Positions 21,328 to 29,144 of a stretch of DNA of 64,000 bases are shown here, piece by piece. Both the position numbers and the translations under genes were made by a program. The notes below the pieces were generated by a model. That model did no database searches. It saw only the letters and a list, made by a program, of their open reading frames with translations, and was not told the origin of the DNA. The first letter of the stretch is position 1. Each line of letters starts with the position of its first letter. The DNA lies in NCBI RefSeq assembly GCF_014203665.1, contig NZ_JACHJN010000002.1:372001-436000 (forward strand), in the 5' to 3' direction. Origin of the DNA: Saccharothrix tamanrassetensis (lineage in GTDB: Bacteria; Actinomycetota; Actinomycetes; Mycobacteriales; Pseudonocardiaceae).

Positions 21328-23204
21328 TCGGACACTCCCTTGATCACTTCGGCGAGCACGTCCTGCAGCTCCTCCGCCTTGAAGGGCAGGCCCTGCACCT
21401 TGGTGTAGCTGATCGCGTCCACCAGGTACTCCGCTCGCAACAACAACGCCAGTTGGCCGAGGTTCATCTCCGGCACGACGACCCGCTCGTACCGGGAGAG
21501 CACCTCGCCCAGGTTCTTCGGGAACGGGTTGAGGTGGCGCAGGTGGGCGTGCGCCACCGGCAGTCCCAGCTTGCGCACCCGGCGAGCGGCGGCCCCGATG
21601 GGGCCGTAGGAGGATCCCCAGCCCACCACGAGCACCTTCGCCGTCCCGGACGGGTCGTCCACCACCACGTCCGGTACCCGGATGCCGTCGATCTTGCGCT
21701 GCCGCAACCGCACCATGTGGTCGTGGTTGGCAGGGTCGTAGGAGATGTTGCCGTTGCCGTCGGCCTTCTCCAAGCCGCCGATCCGGTGTTGCAGCCCCGG
21801 CGTGCCGGGCACCGCCCACGGGCGGGCCAGCGTCTCCGGGTCGCGCAGGTACGGCCAGAACGTGCCGTCCGGCCCGTTCGGCTCGGTGGCGAACTCGACG
21901 GTGAGGTCGGGCAGGTCGGCCACGTCCGGGATCAGCCACGGCTCGGAGCCGTTCGCGATCGCCCCGTCGGACAGCAGCAGCACCGGCGTGCGGTACTCCA
22001 GCGCGATCCGCACCGCGTCCAGCGCGGCGTCGAAGCAGTCGGCGGGGGACTGGGGCGCGACGATCGGCACCGGCGACTCGCCGTTGCGGCCGAACATCGC
22101 CTGGAGCAGGTCGGCCTGCTCGGTCTTGGTCGGCAGCCCGGTGGACGGGCCGCCGCGCTGGACGTCGATCACGACCAGCGGCAGCTCGGTCATCACGGCC
22201 AGGCCGATGGTCTCGGACTTCAGCGCGATACCCGGGCCGGACGTGGACGTCACGCCGAGCGCGCCGCCGTAGGACGCGCCCAGGGCCGCGCCGATGCCCG
22301 CGATCTCGTCCTCGGCCTGGAGCGTGGTGATGCCGAAGTTCTTGTGCTTGGACAGCTCGTGCAGGATGTCCGAGGCCGGGGTGATCGGGTAGGTGCCCAG
22401 CACGATCGGCAGCCCGGACTGCCGCCCGGCGGCCACGATCCCGTACGCCAGCGCGGTGTTGCCGGTGATCTGCCGGTAGGTGCCCTGGTTGAGCTTGGCG
22501 GGCGCGACCTCGTAGGTGACCGCGAACGACTCGGTGGTCTCGCCGTAGTTCCAGCCCGCCCGGAACGCCAGCACGTTGGCCTCGGCGATGTCCGGCTTCT
22601 TGGCGAACTTCTCGCGCAGGAACCGCTCGGTGCCCTCGGTGGGCCGGTGGTACATCCAGGACAGCAGGCCGAGCGCGAACATGTTCTTGGCCCGCTCGGC
22701 GTCCTTCTTGCCCAGCCCGGTGTTCTCCAGCGCGCCGATGGTCAGCGTCGCCATGGCCACCTTGTGCACCTGGTAGGCCTCCAGCGAGGTGTCCTCCAGG
22801 GGGTTGGCGTCGTAGCCGACCTTCACCAGGTTGCGCTTGGTGAACTCGTCGGTGTTCACGATCAGCATCCCGCCCTTGGGCAGGTCGCCGATGTTGGCCT
22901 TGAGCGCGGCCGGGTTCATCGCCACCAGCACGTCGGGGCGGTCGCCGGGCGTGAGGATGTCGTAGTCGGCGAAGTGCAGCTGGAAGCTGGAGACGCCGGG
23001 CAGCGTGCCCTGTGGCGCCCGGATCTCGGCCGGGAAGTTCGGCAAGGTCGCGAGGTCGTTGCCGAACGCCGCGGCTTCCGAGGTGAACCGGTCTCCCGTG
23101 AGCTGCATGCCGTCGCCGGAGTCGCCGGCGAACCGGATCACCACGCGGTCGAGCTTGCGGACCTCGCCACCTGGCGCGGCGCCGTTACCAACGTCGGTAG
23201 TCAT
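21324..23204 (-). CDS. korA: 2-oxoacid:ferredoxin oxidoreductase alpha subunit (gamma-alpha fusion)
   Basis: The 626-residue protein has the actinobacterial layout. The N-terminal gamma domain (about residues 18-190) contains GDSGDGMQLTGDRF. The pyrimidine-binding alpha domain follows from about residue 225 with GTYPITPASDILHEL, then the transketolase C-terminal-like domain. It pairs with KorB downstream. The ATG at 23204 is followed by a short Thr/Gly/Ala leader. A 264-bp gap upstream contains a palindromic operator-like site, suggesting the pair has its own promoter rather than reading through from the crotonase gene. Confidence 0.93.
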   Translation of the reverse strand: MTTDVGNGAAPGGEVRKLDRVVIRFAGDSGDGMQLTGDRFTSEAAAFGNDLATLPNFPAEIRAPQGTLPGVSSFQLHFADYDILTPGDRPDVLVAMNPAALKANIGDLPKGGMLIVNTDEFTKRNLVKVGYDANPLEDTSLEAYQVHKVAMATLTIGALENTGLGKKDAERAKNMFALGLLSWMYHRPTEGTERFLREKFAKKPDIAEANVLAFRAGWNYGETTESFAVTYEVAPAKLNQGTYRQITGNTALAYGIVAAGRQSGLPIVLGTYPITPASDILHELSKHKNFGITTLQAEDEIAGIGAALGASYGGALGVTSTSGPGIALKSETIGLAVMTELPLVVIDVQRGGPSTGLPTKTEQADLLQAMFGRNGESPVPIVAPQSPADCFDAALDAVRIALEYRTPVLLLSDGAIANGSEPWLIPDVADLPDLTVEFATEPNGPDGTFWPYLRDPETLARPWAVPGTPGLQHRIGGLEKADGNGNISYDPANHDHMVRLRQRKIDGIRVPDVVVDDPSGTAKVLVVGWGSSYGPIGAAARRVRKLGLPVAHAHLRHLNPFPKNLGEVLSRYERVVVPEMNLGQLALLLRAEYLVDAISYTKVQGLPFKAEELQDVLAEVIKGVSE

Positions 23205-23385
23205 GTCCTACGCCGATCCCTCTCTTCGCACCCGCTAAGAGGCAAGTCGCCCCTCCCCCTTCGCGAGGGTAGTCGTGCCCGACCGCGGGCCGGTTTCCGC
23301 TGTACCACTCTGCGGGACGATCCGTCCCACCTGGTGTCACCTGGGCCAACCGCCCGGCAATCACCGCACGTTCGCGTGTACCCGA

Positions 23386-23400
23386 CGGTAACTGTTACCG
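23386..23400. promoter_or_regulatory. Perfect 15-bp palindrome upstream of korA
   Basis: CGGTAAC-T-GTTACCG is a perfect inverted repeat with 7-bp arms, and another GTTAC half-site follows at 23404-23408. It lies about 185 bp upstream of korA in a gene-free gap, which is typical of a dimeric repressor site. The regulator is unknown. Confidence 0.5.
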
Positions 23401-23468
23401 GAAGTTACAGGTATATCGAGCACCCTGTCCAGGTCCGGGCGGGAGCGGTCCGCCGAGCACGCCCGCGG

Positions 23469-24230
23469 TCACGCCCGCCCGCTGATCCGGGCCTTCATCG
23501 CGGCCAGCTTGGCGGCGAACTCCGGGGTTTCGATGGAGGCGACCTGGGGCGCGAGCTCGGTGTCCACCGCGTCGGCGTGCGCGTCCAGCACGGCCGTCCT
23601 CCGCATGGTGGCCTTGATGGTGCGGACCAGGTCGCGCGGGGCTTCGGCCGAAGCGCCCGCCAGCTCCACCGCCGAGGCCACCAGCCGCTCGTGCCCGCCG
23701 TCGACCCGTTCCCAGGCCAGGCCGTGCCGCACGGCCGTGTCGGCGTCCAGGATGCGGCCGAACAGCGTCATCGCGGTGGCCGTCTGCGGCCCGACGAGCC
23801 GTTGCAGCATCCACGTCATCCCGCCGCCGGGGTGGATGCCCAGCTGGAGGAACCGGGCGTCGAACCGCGCTTTCGGCCCGACGAGTCGAACGTCACAGGC
23901 CAGGGCCAGGTTCAACCCGGCACCGACCGCCGCCCCGCCCACGGCCGCGATGGTGGGCAGCGCGCAGTCCGCCACCGCCAGGAAACCCGCGTAGATCCGC
24001 CGCAGCCCCCGCTCCCGGGCCTCACCCAACGCCGTCAGGTCCGCGCCCGCGCAGAACGCCGGGGGCGTGCCGGTCACCACCACGGCATGGACACCGGCAT
24101 CCTGCTCGCAGGCCCGGACGGCCGCGACCAGCTGATCGGACAGGTCGAGCGTCAACGCGTTGCGCCGCTCCGGGTCGTGCACGGTGATCACGCCGACCCG
24201 GCCGGAGCGCTCCAGCAGCACCTCTGACAT
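23469..24230 (-). CDS. Crotonase-fold protein without the catalytic glutamates
   Basis: This 253-residue protein belongs to the enoyl-CoA hydratase/isomerase superfamily. The oxyanion-hole segments are present: TPPAFCAGADLTAL near residue 57 and AAVGGAAVGAGLNLALACDV near 100. In true hydratases a Glu sits in the GGGxEL helix and a second Glu in the PEIxLGxxPG loop. Here the corresponding positions read GAGLNL (Asn) and RFLQLGIHPG (Phe or neighbour), so ordinary hydration of enoyl-CoA is unlikely and another crotonase reaction is probable. It lies on the same strand as korAB but 264 bp away. The ATG at 24230 is followed by the typical MSEVLLERSGRVGVI start. Confidence 0.82.
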   Translation of the reverse strand: MSEVLLERSGRVGVITVHDPERRNALTLDLSDQLVAAVRACEQDAGVHAVVVTGTPPAFCAGADLTALGEARERGLRRIYAGFLAVADCALPTIAAVGGAAVGAGLNLALACDVRLVGPKARFDARFLQLGIHPGGGMTWMLQRLVGPQTATAMTLFGRILDADTAVRHGLAWERVDGGHERLVASAVELAGASAEAPRDLVRTIKATMRRTAVLDAHADAVDTELAPQVASIETPEFAAKLAAMKARISGRA

Positions 24231-24254
24231 GAGCGCGACTCTAGGGCCGCCTGG

Positions 24255-24704
24255 TCACGGTGCGGGCGGGCGGTCGAGCAGCCGGGAGAGCACCACGGTC
24301 GACACCGTCCGGTCGATGATCTCGACCGCGCGCAGCCGCTCCAGGGCCGTCTCCAGGTGGTGGATGTTGGCGGCGCGCAGGTGCACGATCGCGTCGGCGG
24401 CTCCGGACACCGTGTAGGCGGCCAGCACCTCGGCCATCGGCTCCAGCCGCTGCTGGATGTCGTGGGGCGCCACGTTGCCCCGGCAGTGCACCTCGACGAA
24501 CGCCTCGGTACCCCATCCGAGCTGCTCAGGGTCCACCACGGCGGTGAACCCGCGCAGCACGCCGGTGTCGAGCAGCTTGTCCACGCGGCGCTTCACGGCA
24601 GGCGCGGACAGCCCGACCTCCTTGCCGATGTCGGCGTAGCTGGAGCGGGCGTTGGCCATCAGGCACGAAATGATTCGCTGGTCGATCGAGTCCACACGCA
24701 ACAT
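24255..24704 (-). CDS. Lrp/AsnC-family transcriptional regulator
   Basis: The 149-residue protein has an N-terminal winged helix-turn-helix (DSIDQRIISCLMANARSSY then VGLSAPAVKRRVDKL, residues 5-45) and a C-terminal RAM ligand-binding domain with the AYTVSGAADAIVHLRA segment. Lrp proteins bind amino acids and act on neighbouring genes. It is transcribed divergently from the arginine-metabolism enzyme at 24771 with only 66 bases between the starts, the classic arrangement for a regulator and its target. The mycobacterial Rv2324/Rv2323c pair has the same layout as I recall it. Confidence 0.92.
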   Translation of the reverse strand: MLRVDSIDQRIISCLMANARSSYADIGKEVGLSAPAVKRRVDKLLDTGVLRGFTAVVDPEQLGWGTEAFVEVHCRGNVAPHDIQQRLEPMAEVLAAYTVSGAADAIVHLRAANIHHLETALERLRAVEIIDRTVSTVVLSRLLDRPPAP

Positions 24705-24750
24705 TCTGCACCACCAGACGCAATACTGCGGCATTGTTCGCTGGTCAGAA
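24704..24750. promoter_or_regulatory. Inverted-repeat operator candidate between lrp and the arginine enzyme
   Basis: The short divergent gap contains nested inverted repeats: TTCTG (24704-24708) with CAGAA (24746-24750), and ACCAG (24713-24717) with CTGGT (24741-24745). An imperfect palindrome CAAT-N8-ATTG sits in the middle (24721-24736). This symmetry fits binding by an Lrp-type dimer or octamer. Confidence 0.5.
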
Positions 24751-24770
24751 GCCCTTTTACCCTTCGATCC

Positions 24771-25649
24771 ATGACTTCGGTTTCCCTCCTGGGCCCCGGC
24801 GACGAGCCGATCGTGCTGGGCGTCACCACGCCCACGGCCCCCGTGCGCGTGCCGACCGCCCGTCGGTACCTCATGTGCCCGCCGGAGTACTTCACGGTGG
24901 AGTACGCGATCAACCCGTGGATGGACCCGACGCAACCCATCGACACCAGGCTGGCCGTCGAGCAGTGGACGGCCCTCAAGGACACCTACGAGCGCCTGGG
25001 CCACCAGGTCGACCTGATCGAGCCGCAGCCCGGCCTCCCCGACATGGTGTTCGCGGCCAACTCGGGCACCGTCATCGACGGCCAGGTCCTCGGCGCGCGT
25101 TTCCGGGCGGAACAGCGGGGCCCCGAAGCCGACCACTTCCGCCGCTGGTTCCTGGCCAACGGCTACACGTCGGTGGTGATGCCGGAGCGCACCAACGAAG
25201 CCGAGGGCGACTTCACCTGGACCGGCGAGTACCTGCTGGCCGGCACCGGCTTCCGCACCGACCCGATGGCCCACGCCGAGGCGCAGGAGGTCCTCGGAGT
25301 GCCGGTCGTCTCCCTGCGACTGGTCGACCCGCGCTACTACCACCTGGACGTGGCGCTGTTCGTGCTCGCCGACGACCTGATCGCCTACTACCCCGAGGCG
25401 TTCTCGCCCGGCACCCGGCGCGTCCTGCGCCGGCTGTTCCCCGACGCCGTCATCGCGACCGCCGAGGACGCGGCGTGCCTGGGCCTCAACGCGGTCTCCG
25501 ACGGCCGCAACGTGGTCCTGCCGGTGGAGGCGACCAACCTGGCCGAACAGGTCGCCAGGCGCGGCTTCGAGCCCGTGTTCGTGGACATCTCGGAACTCCG
25601 CAAGTCCGGCGGCGGCCCCAAGTGCTGCACCATGGAACTGCGGGACTGA
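24771..25649 (+). CDS. Dimethylargininase/arginine dihydrolase-like enzyme
   Basis: The 292-residue protein belongs to the guanidine-group-modifying (pentein) superfamily. Catalytic candidates are E145 and D147 (EGDFTW), H191 (HLDVALF) and a C-terminal Cys pair C285-C286 (PKCCTMELRD). The N-terminal MCPPEYFTVEYAINPWM segment, with N48, is characteristic of the subgroup that includes cyanobacterial ArgZ/AgrE arginine dihydrolases (arginine to ornithine plus two ammonia) and Rv2323c, rather than of mammalian-type DDAH. Dimethylargininase activity is the usual automatic label. There is no clear ribosome site, so a leaderless or very short leader is possible. Regulation by the divergent Lrp protein is inferred. 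Confidence 0.85.
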   Translation: MTSVSLLGPGDEPIVLGVTTPTAPVRVPTARRYLMCPPEYFTVEYAINPWMDPTQPIDTRLAVEQWTALKDTYERLGHQVDLIEPQPGLPDMVFAANSGTVIDGQVLGARFRAEQRGPEADHFRRWFLANGYTSVVMPERTNEAEGDFTWTGEYLLAGTGFRTDPMAHAEAQEVLGVPVVSLRLVDPRYYHLDVALFVLADDLIAYYPEAFSPGTRRVLRRLFPDAVIATAEDAACLGLNAVSDGRNVVLPVEATNLAEQVARRGFEPVFVDISELRKSGGGPKCCTMELRD

Positions 25650-26107
25650 AGCCGTCCGGTGATCGATGGCGCGTCGACGAAGGCGTCCGGGAATGAACCA
25701 TTGCCGGGCGCCTCTTTGTTGCCCGCGCAATTGCAGAAGCCGGCGAACAGTCTCAAGCACGCTGTTCGGGCCGCGATCGCGGCCGACCAGGTCGAGCGGA
25801 CCCGGCTGGCCGGCGCTGAGGCGGCGGGCGAGCCGGCTCCGTCCAAGATCCGCGCGCAGCCACCGGACGTCTTCGGCACGGTGTGCGATCCGGTGAGACC
25901 GCCACGCCCTCGGTCGCGACCATCGAGGCACCCGGCCAAGCCCTCAGCCAGCGGTTTCGGCTGTGCTGCGGAGTCCGGGACGCCGATCCGGACCCGACGC
26001 CCCCGCTCCTCCGCGCGTCACCCATAGGGCTGACCGGGCTAGCGAGGCGGGCGTGGGGAGTGCTCCGATCGACGGCACTCGCTGTCGACCAAGGTAGGGA
26101 GCGCGCC
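25650..26107. other. Gene-poor gap
   Basis: Short open frames exist on both strands, but none combines a ribosome site, the third-codon bias of neighbouring genes and recognisable protein sequence. One frame from 25659 has third-position GC clearly lower than true genes here and no Shine-Dalgarno. The gap may hold a decayed gene. Confidence 0.5.
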
Positions 26108-26266
26108 ATGAACGACCTCGACGACCGGCGGCCGTCGCCTCAGCCCCAGCAGCAGGAGGAGGAGCGGGTGGAACGGGACAGGATGGAGGTTCCCAAGCAG
26201 CTCAGTGGCTTGGAGTGGCTGGTCCGGCAGGCGCAGCGGCAGCGGAGCGTCCGGCGGCCGGGATGA
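26108..26266 (+). CDS. Small hydrophilic protein of unknown function (52 residues)
   Basis: The ATG follows TAGGGAGCGCGCC, giving a fair ribosome site. The product is entirely hydrophilic. Residues 1-25 are rich in Pro, Gln, Glu and Arg (PSPQPQQQEEERVERDRM), and the C-terminal half (VPKQLSGLEWLVRQAQRQR) could form one amphipathic helix. It has no signal peptide, cysteine or transmembrane segment and is not recognised. It ends 15 bases from the 3' end of the convergent LysR gene. Confidence 0.5.
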   Translation: MNDLDDRRPSPQPQQQEEERVERDRMEVPKQLSGLEWLVRQAQRQRSVRRPG

Positions 26267-26281
26267 CCGCGGCCGTGACCG

Positions 26282-27319
26282 CTAGTCGGCCACCTCGCGT
26301 TGGAACGCCGCCCACAGCAGGTTGAGCGGGTGGTCGGACGGGAACTTCGCCCGCTCCTCCTTGCGGGCGAAGACCCCGACCAGGCGCTCCAGGACCGGCT
26401 TCCGGTCGTTCTCCAGCTCCACCACGCGCAGCCCCGAGCCCTCCCGCAGCTCGTTGTTCGCGGCGACCACACCCAGCCCCGAAGTGACGATCATGCAGCC
26501 CTCGACCAGGCCGGAGCGCAACAACGACATCCCGTACTGGATTTCGTCGATTTCTGCCGCGATGTCCAATTCGTTCCGGTATTCCGGTCCGAACCAGCCG
26601 CGCAGGAACTCCGCGATGAGGCCGTCGCCCGGCACGACCAGCGGCAGCTTCGGCAACTCCCCGGTGCCGACGCTCGCCCCCAGCCGGTGCTCCGGCAGGT
26701 TCGTCAGCAGCGCCAACCCGCCGCGCCGCCACTCGATGACGTCGAAGTCCGCGAACTGCGAACCGCTGCCCGCCGGCGTCACCACCGACCCGCAGACGAT
26801 GTCGACCTCCTTGCTCTCCAGCTTGTGCCAGATGTCCTTGGTCCGGATGTGCACGACCTTCAGCTCCACGTCCCTCCGGCGGAAGTCGTCCGCCACGTGG
26901 TGCCACGCCTTCGCCAGCGAGTCCAGCATGAACCGCGTGGTGCCCACGGTGAGCGTGGTGCCGAGCCTGCGCCGGCACTCGTGAATCGAATCCAGCCAGT
27001 CGCCCAGGGTGTGCTTCGCCAATTCCACCAACGCCTCGCCGGTCGGCGTGATCAGCACGTCCCTGCCGCGGCCCTGCTTGACCACCAGCGGTTCGCCGCA
27101 GAGCGACTTGAAGTTCCGGTTCAACGTGTCGATCTGCTTCTGGACGCTGGACTGCTCACGGCCGAGCACGCGCGCCGCGCGCAGCGCCGACCGGGTCTCG
27201 TGCACTGTGATCAACGTCCTGAGCTGGTCCAACGTGGTGTCCAGCAGCAGTGGCGAGGTCTGCAGGAGCCTGCTGAGCTGGTTGCCCGCGGGGAGCAGCA
27301 GCCGGGCCGAGGTGGACAT
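26282..27319 (-). CDS. LysR-family transcriptional regulator
   Basis: The 345-residue protein has a winged helix-turn-helix at about residues 28-85 (LDQLRTLITVHET, then REQSSVQKQIDTLNRNF). A long substrate-binding domain follows with VGTTRFMLDSLAKAW and PLVVPGDGLIAEFLRGWFG. The N-terminus carries about 25 extra residues before the usual first helix. The DNA-binding half departs from typical LysR sequence, for example in the SSVQKQI recognition helix. It is divergent from the NuoB-like trio at 27563 across a 243-bp AT-rich gap, so it may control that set, itself, or both. Confidence 0.88.
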   Translation of the reverse strand: MSTSARLLLPAGNQLSRLLQTSPLLLDTTLDQLRTLITVHETRSALRAARVLGREQSSVQKQIDTLNRNFKSLCGEPLVVKQGRGRDVLITPTGEALVELAKHTLGDWLDSIHECRRRLGTTLTVGTTRFMLDSLAKAWHHVADDFRRRDVELKVVHIRTKDIWHKLESKEVDIVCGSVVTPAGSGSQFADFDVIEWRRGGLALLTNLPEHRLGASVGTGELPKLPLVVPGDGLIAEFLRGWFGPEYRNELDIAAEIDEIQYGMSLLRSGLVEGCMIVTSGLGVVAANNELREGSGLRVVELENDRKPVLERLVGVFARKEERAKFPSDHPLNLLWAAFQREVAD

Positions 27320-27357
27320 CGGGGCCTCTCGGGTCGGGGCGAAGTGATCTACCGATT

Positions 27358-27371
27358 AGTTGTACTGAACT
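27358..27371. promoter_or_regulatory. Candidate LysR operator
   Basis: AGTT-GTACTG-AACT is a short interrupted palindrome (4-bp arms) 39 bp upstream of the LysR start in locally AT-rich DNA. Position and symmetry fit an autoregulatory LysR site, but arm length is modest. Confidence 0.35.
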
Positions 27372-27405
27372 TGACCACAGTTCGTCGTGAAATTATCCGA
27401 AGATC

Positions 27406-27433
27406 TTGACCGATTTCCCTGGACAGGTATACG
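27406..27433 (+). promoter_or_regulatory. Sigma-70-type promoter candidate for the NuoB-like trio
   Basis: TTGACC (27406-27411), a 16-base spacer and TATACG (27428-27433) resemble a housekeeping promoter. It points toward the trio and would give a leader of roughly 120 bases containing the hairpin at 27508-27543. Confidence 0.5.
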
Positions 27434-27507
27434 CGATCCGTAAGAGACTTCTGCCGCAACCCGGGTGCGTGTTCACGTGGGAGCAATCAGGGGGAGTATT
27501 GGGGGGT

Positions 27508-27543
27508 TGGGGGCCCGCCGGGCGCGAGCCGGGCGGGCCCCCA
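27508..27543. terminator. Strong hairpin in the leader of the NuoB-like trio
   Basis: A perfect 12-bp GC-rich stem (27508-27519 with 27532-27543) encloses a 12-base loop and ends 19 bases before the first codon of the trio. It could be an attenuator or an intrinsic terminator-like structure; no T run follows. Confidence 0.55.
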
Positions 27544-27562
27544 CGTATTAACCTGATCCGAT

Positions 27563-27982
27563 GTGACGGTTTCCACCCTGGACTGGGGCACGACGTACCG
27601 GGTCACCGTGCTGGACCTCGGACTCGCCTGCTGCGGCGTCGAGGTCATGGCGGCACTGGAAGGCGGCCGGCCGCACGACCTGGCCGCGCTGGGGGTCGAC
27701 GTGGCGCACGCCGCCGGCGAGGCGCACGTGCTGATCGTCTCCGGCACGGTCACCGATGTCATGCTGCCCGCCGTGATCGCCACGTACCAGGAGATGCCGG
27801 AACCGCGTTACGTGCTGTCCGTCGGCGCGTGCAGCAACACCGGCGGCCCGTACTGGGACTCCTACAGCGTCACCAAGGGCATCGACCAGGCCCTGCCGGT
27901 GCACGTCGCCGTCCCGGGCTGCCCGCCCCGCCCCGAGGCGCTGCTCGAAGGCCTCGCCGCGCTGCACCGGCTCGTGTCGTGA
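27563..27982 (+). CDS. NuoB-like (20-kDa subunit family) iron-sulfur protein
   Basis: This 139-residue protein is a short relative of the NuoB/hydrogenase small-subunit family. All four candidate ligands for a proximal [4Fe-4S] cluster are present: C23-C24, C90 (GACSNTGGPYW) and C120 (VPGCPPRPE). It is shorter than respiratory NuoB at the N-terminus. It starts with GTG at 27563 and its stop overlaps the next gene (GTGA). The main complex I operon lies about 12.6 kb away, so this is a second, separate set. Its partner large subunit (NuoD-like) is not in the window. Confidence 0.85.
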   Translation: MTVSTLDWGTTYRVTVLDLGLACCGVEVMAALEGGRPHDLAALGVDVAHAAGEAHVLIVSGTVTDVMLPAVIATYQEMPEPRYVLSVGACSNTGGPYWDSYSVTKGIDQALPVHVAVPGCPPRPEALLEGLAALHRLVS

Positions 27983-28548
27983 CCGCCGCCTCCGCCGAAC
28001 TCGCCGCGCAGGTGCCCGATGCGCAGACCAGGACCGCGTTCGGGCAGACCGTCGCGCACGTCCCGGTGGAACGCTGGCTGGACACCGCCCGGCACGCCCA
28101 CGACGTGCTGGACTGCGTGGCGTTCGACTGGCTCGGTGTCGAAGACGCCGGCCGGCCCGGCGCGTCCGGTCTGCGGCACGCGGTATTCCTGCACGTCATC
28201 CAGCCCGACACCAGGCTCGGCCTGCTGCTGCGCACCGAGGTGGGTGACGAGCCGCTGCCCAGCGTGGCCGGTCTGTGGGCGGGCGCGGCCTGGCACGAAC
28301 GGGAAGCCGCCGAGATGTTCGGCATCGCCTTGGCCGAGCCGGCCGCACACCTGTTGCTGCCCGAGACGTTCGCCGGCTTCCCCCTGCGCAAGGACTTCGT
28401 GCTCGCCTCGCGCGTCGTAAGACCATGGCCGGGACGCCTCGAACCCGGCGAGGACGGCACCTCCGCCCCCAGCCGCCGCCGCACCGCGCCACCCGGCGTG
28501 CCCGACCCGTCCTGGGGACCTCGACGTGAAGGTGGGAACCGTGCCTGA
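27979..28548 (+). CDS. NuoC-like 30-kDa subunit family protein
   Basis: The 189-residue product starts with GTG overlapping the previous stop. It shows the subunit C hallmarks [18 protein letters not shown] near the N-terminus and, near residue 100, [14 protein letters not shown] followed by [16 protein letters not shown], matching ERE-x2-DMFGI and the RKDYPL motif of NuoC. The C-terminal 50 residues are disordered and rich in Pro and Arg. It overlaps the following gene by 23 bases. Confidence 0.85.
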   Translation: MTAASAELAAQVPDAQTRTAFGQTVAHVPVERWLDTARHAHDVLDCVAFDWLGVEDAGRPGASGLRHAVFLHVIQPDTRLGLLLRTEVGDEPLPSVAGLWAGAAWHEREAAEMFGIALAEPAAHLLLPETFAGFPLRKDFVLASRVVRPWPGRLEPGEDGTSAPSRRRTAPPGVPDPSWGPRREGGNRA

Positions 28549-29125
28549 CCTGTCACCGGACGTGCCGGCGGGAACCGCGTCGGACCTGCCACCGGACGCC
28601 CCGGCGGGAGCCGCGCCCGAGGTGCCGCCGGACGTGCCCGGAAGCGCCGCGCCCGACCTGCCGCCACGCACCCGAGGCGTGATCGCGCTGCTGGAGGCCA
28701 ACTGCACGGTCTGCATGATCTGCGCCCGCGAGTGCCCCGACTGGTGCATCCACATCGACTCGCACACCGAGGTCGAGCAGCAGCCCGGTTCCGCGCGTCC
28801 CCGCGCGCGCAACGTGCTCGACCGGTTCGCCATCGACTACGGGCAGTGCCTGTACTGCGGGATCTGCGTGGAGGCGTGCCCGTTCGACGCCCTGCACTGG
28901 GCACCGGACTTCTCCTACCCCGGCACGGGCACGGTGGACGGTGCCGGAGCGGTCGCCGAACTGGTGCACGAACGGGACGTCCTGGCCACCTGGGTCGCAC
29001 ACGTGCCACCGCCGCCGCGGCTCGACCCGGCCGCCGAACCGGCCCCGGAGAGCACCGCCACCAGCCCGGCACGTGGGGGTTCCGGAACCGCACGACGTCC
29101 CGGCGCGTTGAGAGGGAGGACGTAG
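28526..29125 (+). CDS. NuoI-like two-[4Fe-4S] ferredoxin protein
   Basis: The protein is about 199 residues from GTG 28526; GTG 28541 is an equally possible start. The N-terminus is an unusual Pro/Ala/Asp-rich tract made of 12-residue tandem repeats. Two C-x2-C-x2-C-x3-C-P motifs follow: [13 protein letters not shown] near residue 59 and [14 protein letters not shown] near residue 105, spaced as in NuoI. The tail is Pro-rich. With the two preceding genes it could form an electron-transfer module, but no membrane subunit (NuoH-like) is encoded here. Confidence 0.85.
   Translation: MKVGTVPDLSPDVPAGTASDLPPDAPAGAAPEVPPDVPGSAAPDLPPRTRGVIALLEANCTVCMICARECPDWCIHIDSHTEVEQQPGSARPRARNVLDRFAIDYGQCLYCGICVEACPFDALHWAPDFSYPGTGTVDGAGAVAELVHERDVLATWVAHVPPPPRLDPAAEPAPESTATSPARGGSGTARRPGALRGRT
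28544..28651 (+). repeat. Three 36-bp in-frame tandem repeats
   Basis: Units at 28544-28579, 28580-28615 and 28616-28651, plus a partial fourth, encode the 12-residue blocks [24 protein letters not shown] and [12 protein letters not shown] at the N-terminus of the NuoI-like protein. Confidence 0.85.
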
Positions 29126-29144
29126 AACCCGGAGGCGAAGCAAC

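Noticed and set aside
25753..26109. 118-codon minus-strand frame in the gap after the arginine enzyme
   Set aside because: It is Arg/Pro/Ser-rich without a ribosome site or the coding bias of true genes.
28544..28651. CRISPR-like array
   Set aside because: The repeats are contiguous 36-bp coding units with no spacers. No cas genes and no true CRISPR arrays were seen anywhere in the window.
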